Positions 1-4,969 of a stretch of DNA of 5,383 bases are shown piece by piece (the first letter of the stretch is position 1; every line of letters starts with the position of its first letter). The position numbers and the translations under genes were made by a program. The stretch covers positions 1 through 5,383 of the forward strand of contig JAIRQI010000059.1 in NCBI GenBank assembly GCA_031256575.1. Direction: 5' to 3'. A model generated the notes under the pieces. That model did not search any database, had not been told where the DNA came from, and was given only the letters and a program-made list of their open reading frames with translations. The stretch comes from Coriobacteriales bacterium. GTDB lineage: Bacteria; Actinomycetota; Coriobacteriia; Coriobacteriales; UBA8131.

Positions 1-167
1 GTACCAAAAGGGTCGATGTGTTTAAGCGGGTTGAATGTCAGGCGCTTGGCATCCTTGGCTGTAGTGTCCCCCATCTTCAAAGCCGCATAACCATGCGACA
101 CCTCATGTACGACAATCGCTGGAATAAAACAAAGGATGCTGATTGCTGCCATTATGAATCTATCCAA
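1..167 (-). CDS. Site-2 protease family (M50) zinc metalloprotease, N-terminal part, cut by window edge
   Basis: The first 55 residues of an intramembrane zinc metalloprotease, which would cleave peptide bonds in or near the membrane. Seen: a hydrophobic first helix (about residues 4-20) running straight into HEVSH (residues 21-25), the HExxH motif in which the two His bind zinc and Glu is catalytic. It is followed by GYAALKMGD and then NPLKHIDPFG (residues 46-55), the conserved stretch typical of the short, rhomboid-like bacterial M50 proteins. The start is TTG at 165-167: AGGAG lies 5 nt upstream, an in-frame TAG lies 12 codons upstream of it, and the first ATG (150-152) is too far from the ribosome binding site. 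The C-terminal half, which should supply the third zinc ligand, is outside the window. It is divergent from queT, with a 955-bp gap. Substrate unknown. The family call is firm; the exact role is not. Confidence 0.88.
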   Translation of the reverse strand, partial: MDRFIMAAISILCFIPAIVVHEVSHGYAALKMGDTTAKDAKRLTFNPLKHIDPFG

Positions 168-172
168 AACCG

Positions 173-177
173 CTCCT
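173..177 (-). promoter_or_regulatory. Ribosome binding site that sets the TTG start of the M50 protease
   Basis: On the minus strand this reads AGGAG, with 5 nt to the TTG at 167. The nearest ATG (152) would sit about 20 nt from it, outside the usual range, so the TTG is preferred. Confidence 0.7.
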
Positions 178-579
178 GTACTCTGATGCTCATAAGCTTG
201 CTAGGCTTTCTATTCTCTATGTACCATCAGATATGATACCGGATAAAGGATTAGAGAATTAAACCGCTTTCAAACGCTACCAGTAATCTAATGCTCAAAC
301 CTATGCAGGATTCTTACTCAGTAACCGACGCAACACAAAGCAAGCGCTACATGAGAGCTTAGTATTTCGTGTCAATCATTGAACGGCATTTCACCTTCGC
401 ACTTAATGGTTCATCTCAAGCTCAACCATAAACCCACAATAAGCTTGCGGTTCCTAGTAAGTGGTGTAAACCCATCACCTACATCAAAGCCTCTGTAAGT
501 TTCCTCTTTCTATTCTGATGGTTTTTGTTTCAGCTGTATGTAATATCAAATTCAGATTTACTGGCCATAGTGCTACTTG

Positions 580-610
580 GTGACACTAGTGTTCTGTGAA
601 AATGTATAAA
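580..610 (+). promoter_or_regulatory. Possible sigma-70 type promoter upstream of the hairpin island
   Basis: GTGACA (580-585, five of six bases of the TTGACA consensus) is separated by 19 bp from TATAAA (605-610), directly preceded by TG. It would fire towards the GC-rich hairpin island, about 75 bp downstream. The spacer is longer than ideal and AT-rich DNA gives such matches by chance, so this is tentative. Confidence 0.22.
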
Positions 611-685
611 AAAACTACCTGACTGATTCTGCTCAGATAGCTGGCTGTCGGATGCAAGGCTAAGTATCGTCTGGTTTAGGTATAC

Positions 686-755
686 GAGGGGGGAGCGAGA
701 GGTTTCTCCCCCCTCCCTATAGGGTCACCCTTCCCATTTGGGGGAATGGTAAGGG
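686..755. repeat. GC-rich island of consecutive inverted repeats (possible structured RNA)
   Basis: Three inverted repeats lie back to back. (1) GAGGGGGGAG (686-695) and CTCCCCCCTC (706-715) form a perfect 10-bp stem with a 10-nt loop. (2) CCCTATAGGG (715-724) is a perfect palindrome, overlapping GGG-TCA-CCC (722-730). (3) CCCTT-C-CCATT (728-738) pairs with AATGG-T-AAGGG (745-755): two 5-bp helices around one C/T mismatch, with a 6-nt loop. The surroundings are AT-rich, so this much G/C-rich pairing is unlikely to be background. The strand, and whether it is transcribed, cannot be read from the sequence. It could be a small RNA, a distant leader element of queT, or a palindromic repeat of the REP type. 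Confidence 0.5.
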
Positions 756-766
756 CCATGATAAAC

Positions 767-794
767 GGATAGAGCCCAGTGAGCCTATCCTTTT
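767..794 (+). terminator. Possible weak terminator closing the hairpin island
   Basis: GGATAG (767-772) pairs with CTATCC (785-790) around a 12-nt loop, followed immediately by TTTT (791-794). The stem is short and the T run is only four long, so termination would be weak. It would make sense as the 3' end of a short plus-strand transcript covering 686-790. As DNA it may be just another inverted repeat of the island. Confidence 0.25.
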
Positions 795-965
795 AAAATG
801 TGACTTCCCAAGACCACAAACAACTATGAACAATATACCAAATCAAAGGTTAAACTGTTTTGACAATTAGCGAATTAATACAAATCCAATTAATTACTAG
901 TGTTCTAGCGTTTGCGGGTAATATACAGAAGCTAGCCATTAGTCTGCTGTATTTTATTCAGCCAT

Positions 966-974
966 TGCTACAAT
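966..974 (+). promoter_or_regulatory. Candidate extended -10 promoter for queT
   Basis: TGCTACAAT fits the extended -10 form TGnTAnnnT (TACAAT, one base off TATAAT). No good -35 box sits 16-18 bp upstream, which extended -10 promoters can tolerate. A start near 981 would give queT a 5' leader of about 140 nt, enough to hold the alternative stem-loops at 1028-1094. Confidence 0.35.
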
Positions 975-1027
975 AAACAAGCACATGTTAGGTATCATTG
1001 AATCCATTCACTAGTTTCTGGCAGAGA

Positions 1028-1094
1028 TTTGGCAGCAGTCGACAAGCCTTGTTGCTAATACATTCATCTGTTGCCAAGCAACTGATGCTGGCAA
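1028..1094 (+). promoter_or_regulatory. queT leader with two mutually exclusive stem-loops (candidate riboswitch or attenuator)
   Basis: TTGGCAGCAG (1029-1038) can pair with CTGTTGCCAA (1068-1077): ten pairs including one G-U, around a 30-nt loop. The same right-hand arm, TTGCCA (1071-1076), can instead pair with TGGCAA (1089-1094), extended by GCA/TGC (1078-1080 with 1086-1088) around an ACTGA loop. The two folds cannot coexist. The second ends 15 nt before the Shine-Dalgarno sequence, as expected of a switch acting on translation. queT genes in other bacteria are often controlled by preQ1 riboswitches, but I do not see the preQ1-I or preQ1-II consensus, so ligand and mechanism are open. Confidence 0.4.
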
Positions 1095-1109
1095 AACCTC
1101 AAAATGTGT

Positions 1110-1113
1110 GGAG
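1110..1113 (+). promoter_or_regulatory. Ribosome binding site that sets the queT start
   Basis: GGAG with 9 nt to the ATG at 1123. The alternative in-frame GTG at 1108 overlaps the site and has no Shine-Dalgarno of its own, so ATG 1123 is preferred. Confidence 0.65.
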
Positions 1114-1122
1114 AAGAACTTA

Positions 1123-1719
1123 ATGGAACAGCAACCTAATCATAGTCGGCGGATTGCCCGGGTCGGGTTGATAGCAGCACTCTATGCAGCAATGACTATC
1201 CTAACCTTGACCTTATTGCAGGGACTGGCCTGGGGGCCAGTCCAACTGAGGGTCTCGGAAGCACTCTGTGTGCTGGCCCTTTTTACTCCAGCAGCAATAC
1301 CTGGACTGCTGGTTGGTTGTCTGATAGCTAATCTGATTGGTCTGAGTATCACCGGTAGCGGATTACTAGGTTTATTGGATGTGGTGTTCGGCAGCTTAGC
1401 AACTCTGCTAGGTGCCTTGTGGATGTGGCGTTTTCGCCGCCGGCGGTTGTTGGCGATGCTGGGTCCGGTTCTATCGAACGCTTTGATTGTTGCTGCCTAC
1501 CTGCCGATTATCCTAGCTGCTTTCGGGTTTTATACAATTCCCTTCACAGATATCGACCTAGTTGGATACTACCCGGCTATGTATCTTTTCGGCTTTATTA
1601 GCATTGCTATCGGCGAGGCTTTGGTGATTTATGGCCTAGGTTGGCCATTAGCTAAGCTGTTCGAGTTCAGTGGGCTGGCTGCTCGCCTATCAGATACAGA
1701 TAAGCTTGATGGAGACTAA
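1123..1719 (+). CDS. queT: QueT family queuosine-precursor ECF transporter, S component
   Basis: A 198-residue integral membrane protein with about six hydrophobic segments (roughly residues 12-35, 45-76, 80-101, 112-134, 150-175). WGPVQLRVSEAL (38-49 region), followed by FTPAAIPGLLVGCLIANL and by LDVVFGSLATLLGA (85-98), is the hallmark text of the QueT (formerly DUF988) family. The family is known as the substrate-binding component of energy-coupling-factor importers for queuosine precursors such as preQ1. It needs the shared ECF ATPases and the T subunit, which are not in this window. The imported base feeds tRNA wobble-position modification. The start is ATG 1123 (GGAG 9 nt upstream) rather than in-frame GTG 1108. 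RRRR at about 105-108 is a likely cytoplasmic loop, and the C-terminus is short and acidic. The gene stands alone, convergent with recR, and its leader may fold into alternative hairpins. Confidence 0.9.
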   Translation: MEQQPNHSRRIARVGLIAALYAAMTILTLTLLQGLAWGPVQLRVSEALCVLALFTPAAIPGLLVGCLIANLIGLSITGSGLLGLLDVVFGSLATLLGALWMWRFRRRRLLAMLGPVLSNALIVAAYLPIILAAFGFYTIPFTDIDLVGYYPAMYLFGFISIAIGEALVIYGLGWPLAKLFEFSGLAARLSDTDKLDGD

Positions 1720-1740
1720 AAGCTAGCTACACCTCGTAGC
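1718..1740 (-). terminator. Possible weak terminator of the dnaX-ybaB-recR operon
   Basis: On the minus strand GCTAC (1740-1736) pairs with GTAGC (1730-1726) around a 5-nt loop, followed after TAGC by TTTT (1721-1718). The pairing is perfect only in the outer repeat copy; the inner copy has a mismatch. The stem is short and the T run offset, so this is weak, but nothing better separates recR from queT. Confidence 0.25.
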
Positions 1741-1804
1741 AGTCTTCGATTTCCCATCCCAAAACTAGCTACATCTCGTGGCGGTCTTCGATAGCCCGTC
1801 CCAG
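1721..1804. repeat. Tandem 42-bp duplication of the recR 3' end
   Basis: Copies 1721-1762 and 1763-1804 match at 34 of 42 positions. The inner copy holds the last recR codons (LGRAIEDRHEM, stop). The outer copy, in the same frame but beyond the stop, would read LGWEIEDCYEV followed by its own TAG. The period is exactly 14 codons, and most differences are transitions. It fills nearly the whole gap between queT and recR. Confidence 0.85.
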
Positions 1805-2371
1805 TGTCACCTCGTCAGCAAACTCCAGGTCGCCTCCGACCGGCAGTCCACTGGCCAAGCGGGTGGTCTTGATTCCCAAAGGTCGGATCAATCGGGCTAG
1901 ATAGACCGCGGTTGTCTCCCCTTCTACATTAGGATTGGTGGCTAGAATGACCTCCTGGACAGAGTTGTCTGCCAGCCTGGACATCAGCTGGGTGACAGTT
2001 AGTTGCTCGGCCCCGATGCCGTCCATCGGCGAGAGCGCTCCCCCCAAGACGTGGTAGGCACCATGGTAGGTAGCGGTTTTTTCGATGGCCACGATGTCGC
2101 GGGGCTCGGAGACCACAGCGATGGTCGTTTTATCGCGGCCGGGGTCGGCGCAGATTGGGCAGAGCTGGTCAGCGGCATAGTTGAAGCAGCGGTTACAGAA
2201 GTGCACCGTCGCTTTGACCTCCGAGATGGCCTCAACCAGTCGCCGGGAGTTATCAGCGTCGCTGTTCAAGAGCCAGTAGACGATGCGTTGGGCTGATTTT
2301 GGGCCAATGCCCGGCAGACGCTGAAACTCGTCGAGCAGCAGTTGGATGGGTTGGGGCTGGGACTGTGACAT
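1769..2371 (-). CDS. recR: Recombination mediator protein RecR
   Basis: A 200-residue protein, the usual length for RecR, which with RecO (and RecF) loads RecA on gapped single-stranded DNA during recombinational repair. Domains seen in order: a helix-hairpin-helix (about residues 10-35, with LPGIGPKSAQR), a four-cysteine zinc finger (C59, C62, C71, C74 as CNRC...CPIC), and a Toprim domain (about 82-176) with SEPRDIVAIE, HVLGGALSPMDGIG and ATNPNVEGE. The C-terminal conserved GLPVGGDLEFADE leads into LGRAIEDR. The ATG is at 2369-2371, 13 nt after ybaB. The upstream GCGGA is a poor Shine-Dalgarno, so translation is probably coupled to ybaB. Just past the stop lies a diverged duplicate of the last 14 codons (see the 42-bp repeat). 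Text such as YHVLGGALSP fits actinobacterial RecR. Confidence 0.97.
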   Translation of the reverse strand: MSQSQPQPIQLLLDEFQRLPGIGPKSAQRIVYWLLNSDADNSRRLVEAISEVKATVHFCNRCFNYAADQLCPICADPGRDKTTIAVVSEPRDIVAIEKTATYHGAYHVLGGALSPMDGIGAEQLTVTQLMSRLADNSVQEVILATNPNVEGETTAVYLARLIRPLGIKTTRLASGLPVGGDLEFADEVTLGRAIEDRHEM

Positions 2372-2384
2372 TTGCGCTTGTCCG

Positions 2385-2690
2385 CTAAAAACCGGGCAGG
2401 TTCATGCCGCCGGTGACTGTGGACATCCTAATATTGGCCAGCTCGCTGACCGAATTCAGGGCATCGTTGACAGCCGCCAACACCAGGTCTTCCAGCATCT
2501 CGACGTCTTCAGGGTCAACTGCAGCCGGGTCGATAGCGATGGACTGAATCGAGCCATCACCGGAGGCTACCACCTTGACTGCTCCGCCGCCAGCACTGGC
2601 CTCTGCCGTCAGTAGGGCAATCTCAGCTTGAGCGGCTTCCATCTCCTTCTGCATTTTTTGGGCTTCTCGCATGACTTTTTTCATGTCCAT
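2385..2690 (-). CDS. ybaB: YbaB/EbfC family nucleoid-associated protein
   Basis: A 101-residue small DNA-binding protein; the family forms dimers that bind DNA as part of the nucleoid. An N-terminal charged helix, likely coiled-coil (residues 3-31, MKKVMREAQKMQKEM...), is followed by AGGGAVKVVASGDG (33-46). Then come IAIDPAAVDPEDVEMLEDLVLAAVNDAL (51-78) and a C-terminal GGMNLPGF, all standard family text. The start is ATG 2688-2690, with AAAGGAA (2699-2705) upstream; an in-frame GTG at 2708 overlaps the Shine-Dalgarno and is less likely, and a further ATG two codons in is also possible. It lies between dnaX (51-nt gap) and recR (13-nt gap), its conserved position in many bacteria. Length and composition are ordinary. 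Confidence 0.95.
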   Translation of the reverse strand: MDMKKVMREAQKMQKEMEAAQAEIALLTAEASAGGGAVKVVASGDGSIQSIAIDPAAVDPEDVEMLEDLVLAAVNDALNSVSELANIRMSTVTGGMNLPGF

Positions 2691-2698
2691 GGGGTGTG

Positions 2699-2705
2699 TT
2701 CCTTT
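2699..2705 (-). promoter_or_regulatory. Ribosome binding site of ybaB
   Basis: On the minus strand this reads AAAGGAA, about 9 nt ahead of the ATG at 2690. It argues for that ATG over the in-frame GTG at 2706-2708, which touches the site. Confidence 0.6.
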
Positions 2706-2741
2706 CACCTTTATCGCGGATTGTGTGTATGTTTCGAGGGT

Positions 2742-4961
2742 TCAAGACGCATTTGATTTGTAATCAGATGCACTAGCTTGGTCGTCTGTTGCCGGGTTTG
2801 TGTGGTCGGGTGAGGTCGAGGGTTCGCGGTTAGTGGCGAGCGGTGCTGCGGTTGTGGTGGCTAGGGACTCGTTTGTTTCGATGCTGGCGGCTGGTGTTAC
2901 TGCCGATTTGGCTGGGGACTCGTTTGTTGAGTCGCTGCTAACACTCTCAAAGACAATTGCCGAACCGAAGGAGGCTGCTAGGACATCCTCAGCCGAAGCG
3001 AGCCCTGGGGATGAGGGATTGGGTGTTAGAGCTAAAGGTGTTGTTTCTGTGGAGGAGGGGCTGGGCATTGGTGCTGTCGATGCGATATCGGTTGCTGGCA
3101 GGTTGGTGCTGGGGGTTCCAGCTGGTGGTTGGTTAGTTGGTATAGAGTCGCGAGCTGGTATTGTGTCGCGAGTTAGCTCTTGGCTAGTGCTTGGTTCATT
3201 GTCTTCGGTCGGCTGAGCCTGCCCAAAGCCTAATCTGAAACTGAAAGCCAGAGGTTCCCCGAAGACCTGTGTTACTACCTGGTCGAGGGCTTTACGACTG
3301 GCTGGTTGTTCCAGAGAAGACTGTGTAAACCTGGCGGTCTTCGGCAATTCGATTATCAGGGTACTTGACTCACCATCAAAGACTGCGCGGGTGGATTCTA
3401 GCAAGCCCAACAACCGCTGCTGTTTGTCGACCTTTAACTGGTTGATGACAGCTGCCCAGAGACGTTGGGCGTCGCTGTTATTACGGAGCGGATAACCTGC
3501 TGCTTGTGCTGTTGTTACATCAGAGCCTGTAGTTGCATCAGGGGTAATAGCCGCTGTGTCAGAGCTTGTAGCCTGAGCCACTGTCGCTGCTGCTGCTGGT
3601 GAAGTCACAGGCGCTGCTAAAGCTGCTGGTGTTGATGCAACCACTGAGTTAGTGGTTGCTGATATAGAGGTCGCCGGAGCTGCCTGTGCTGCTTCTGGTG
3701 TCGCGGATTCCGCCGACCCGACAGTTTGCGTAGCCAACGCTTCCAGTCCTCCAGCTTGCACAGCCAACGCTTCCGACCCGCCAGCCACCGCCACCTCGCC
3801 AACCGCCGCCGTCCAAGCTTCCAACCTGTCCACCCGTCCCGCCAAGGCCTCCAAACTGAGGTCTGTCTCTGGACGGGCCATCCGAATCAAGGCCAGTTCC
3901 AAGGCCAGACGGTCATCACTGGAACCTTTCAGCTGTTGGTTCAGCTGAGCCGCTTGATCTAGGCAGGCAACCAGGCGGTCGGTCGAAGCAAAACCTTCAG
4001 CCTGCTCACGCAAATCGACTAGTTCCTGCTCAGTGAAGCTCCAGGTCTCAGCTGAATCACTCATCGCAAGTACCTGCGAGACATAGAGATTTCGCAGGTG
4101 GCGAGCCAGTTCACGGGCGAAGTAGGAGATATCGGTGCCCGTCTCAACCAAATCTGCCACCCAGGCCAGACAAGAAGCCACATCACGCTTTGCAATGAAA
4201 CCCGCTATCGAGCGCAGCTGCTCCGGACGAATCTGCCCCAACAGGTCTTCCGCTGCTTGTAGGCTGACCTGGCCATTGCCATAGACCGCGATTTGCTCCA
4301 GAGAGACTAAGGCATCACGCATACCACCTTGAGCATGGGCGGCGATTACCGCCAAAGCTGCCGAATCAGCAGAAAAGCCTTCGGACTCAGCTACGCGCGC
4401 GAGATTGCCGATTATTTCGTCTGTACTGAAGCGATGAAAATCAAAACGCTGGCAGCGGGATTGGATGGTCTGCGGCACCTTCACCGGGTCAGTTGTACAG
4501 AGAATAAACTTGATATGCTGGGGAGGTTCTTCCAAGGTCTTCAGCAGGGCATTGAAGGCCGCTGTGGAGAGCATGTGCACCTCATCGATGATATAGGTTT
4601 TATATGCCCCACGAATCGGTGCGAAAGCCACCCGGCTGATAATCTCATCCCGCACATTGTCCACACCGGTGCGCGACGCCGCGTCCAGCTCGTAGACATC
4701 AGGATGGATGCCGATGGCAATCTCCCGACATTGCTCGCAGCTGTCATCCGGCTCCCCGGCGACAGGGTGCTCGCAGAGTAGCGCCTTGGCCAGCAAGCGG
4801 GCCGTCGACGTCTTGCCGGTGCCCCGCGGTCCGCTGAACAGGTAGGCATCAGCGGTGCTGCCCGAAGCCACCGCTCGCTTCAAGGTGTTGATGATATGCT
4901 CCTGGCCGACAAACTGGGCAAAGGTCTCCGGCCGGTATTTACGAAACAGCGATGTCGACAT
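2742..4961 (-). CDS. dnaX: DNA polymerase III subunit gamma/tau (DnaX) with long low-complexity tail
   Basis: The 739-residue clamp-loader motor subunit, which loads the sliding clamp at primer ends. Seen: FRKYRPETFAQFVGQEHI at the N-terminus, Walker A GPRGTGKT (44-51), Walker B IIDE (124-127), sensor-1 region CTTDP (155-159), arginine-finger motif SRC (168-170) and sensor-2 GGMRD (212-216), then the helical collar domain to about 365. The zinc module has only three of the usual four Cys: C63, C75 and C78 are present, and the position matching E. coli C73 is Asp72. An Ala/Thr-rich linker (about 366-490) leads to a folded C-terminal segment (about 492-575, ending AFSFRLGFGQ), followed by about 160 residues of Ser/Thr/Pro/Ala-rich acidic tail. 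The start is ATG 4961, 11 nt from GAGGAG; in-frame GTG 4973 overlaps the upstream stop. No A-rich slippery site for a gamma frameshift is visible. Confidence 0.96.
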   Translation of the reverse strand: MSTSLFRKYRPETFAQFVGQEHIINTLKRAVASGSTADAYLFSGPRGTGKTSTARLLAKALLCEHPVAGEPDDSCEQCREIAIGIHPDVYELDAASRTGVDNVRDEIISRVAFAPIRGAYKTYIIDEVHMLSTAAFNALLKTLEEPPQHIKFILCTTDPVKVPQTIQSRCQRFDFHRFSTDEIIGNLARVAESEGFSADSAALAVIAAHAQGGMRDALVSLEQIAVYGNGQVSLQAAEDLLGQIRPEQLRSIAGFIAKRDVASCLAWVADLVETGTDISYFARELARHLRNLYVSQVLAMSDSAETWSFTEQELVDLREQAEGFASTDRLVACLDQAAQLNQQLKGSSDDRLALELALIRMARPETDLSLEALAGRVDRLEAWTAAVGEVAVAGGSEALAVQAGGLEALATQTVGSAESATPEAAQAAPATSISATTNSVVASTPAALAAPVTSPAAAATVAQATSSDTAAITPDATTGSDVTTAQAAGYPLRNNSDAQRLWAAVINQLKVDKQQRLLGLLESTRAVFDGESSTLIIELPKTARFTQSSLEQPASRKALDQVVTQVFGEPLAFSFRLGFGQAQPTEDNEPSTSQELTRDTIPARDSIPTNQPPAGTPSTNLPATDIASTAPMPSPSSTETTPLALTPNPSSPGLASAEDVLAASFGSAIVFESVSSDSTNESPAKSAVTPAASIETNESLATTTAAPLATNREPSTSPDHTNPATDDQASASDYKSNAS
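2864..2928 (-). repeat. 14-bp direct repeat in the dnaX tail, spaced 51 bp
   Basis: The same 14 bases (plus strand GGGACTCGTTTGTT) occur at 2864-2877 and 2915-2928, exactly 17 codons apart and in frame. They encode TNES-P and TNES-L in the disordered tail. The intervening sequence is not clearly duplicated. Confidence 0.55.
3138..3173 (-). repeat. 2 x 18-bp in-frame tandem repeat in the dnaX tail
   Basis: Units 3138-3155 and 3156-3173 match at 15 of 18 positions and encode RDTIPA/RDSIPT in the tail after the folded C-terminal segment. Confidence 0.65.
3725..3784 (-). repeat. 2 x 30-bp in-frame tandem repeat in the dnaX linker
   Basis: Units 3725-3754 and 3755-3784 match at 24 of 30 positions. 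They encode ten-residue repeats, GGSEALAVQA then GGLEALATQT, in the Ala/Thr-rich linker between the clamp-loader core and the C-terminal segment. Confidence 0.7.
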
Positions 4962-4969
4962 ATAGTGAA

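Larger units (their letters stand above)
178..1122. other. Long AT-rich non-coding stretch between the divergent M50 and queT genes
   Basis: About 945 bp with no reading frame that looks like a protein on either strand; the short frames present have no Shine-Dalgarno support and no recognisable motif. I looked for tRNA, SRP RNA, RNase P, tmRNA and preQ1 riboswitch signatures and saw none. What can be supported is listed separately: a GC-rich hairpin island (686-755), a stem followed by T4 (767-794), two possible promoters (580-610, 966-974) and the structured queT leader (1028-1094). The remaining DNA at about 240-580 and 800-960 shows nothing I can name. Confidence 0.6.

Noticed and set aside
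18..236. 72-codon plus-strand reading frame
   Set aside because: It is antisense to the start of the M50 protease gene, whose HExxH and NPxxHIDPxG motifs are unmistakable. The plus frame has no Shine-Dalgarno and no recognisable features.
686..790. SRP RNA (ffs) or a tRNA in the hairpin island
   Set aside because: SRP RNA genes can lie near dnaX, but the conserved GGAAGGAAGCAGC-type apical motif is absent, and there is no T-loop GTTCGAATC or cloverleaf for a tRNA.
1071..1105. preQ1-I riboswitch in front of queT
   Set aside because: The hairpin with an A-containing tail looks tempting, but the loop pairs internally (GCA/TGC), the conserved ACC(C) recognition segment is not in place, and the tail cannot form the expected pseudoknot. 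Kept only as an unclassified leader structure.
2676..2684. A6G run near the ybaB start as a programmed frameshift site
   Set aside because: The run reads ATG AAA AAA GTC, so the heptamer is not in the A-AAA-AAG phase needed for -1 slippage, and it is at the second codon of a plainly intact gene.
2800..3216. 138-codon plus-strand frame opposite the dnaX tail
   Set aside because: It is Ala/Val/Gly/Ser-rich shadow text produced by the repetitive dnaX tail on the other strand; no ribosome binding site or domain.
3640..3900. dnaX tau/gamma frameshift signal after the collar domain
   Set aside because: No A run of six or more and no slippery heptamer is present in this part of the minus-strand message, so a short gamma form by frameshifting is not supported.
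4329..4781. 150-codon plus-strand frame opposite the DnaX ATPase core
   Set aside because: It lies wholly antisense to conserved DnaX motifs (Walker B, SRC), whose codon constraint explains the open frame.
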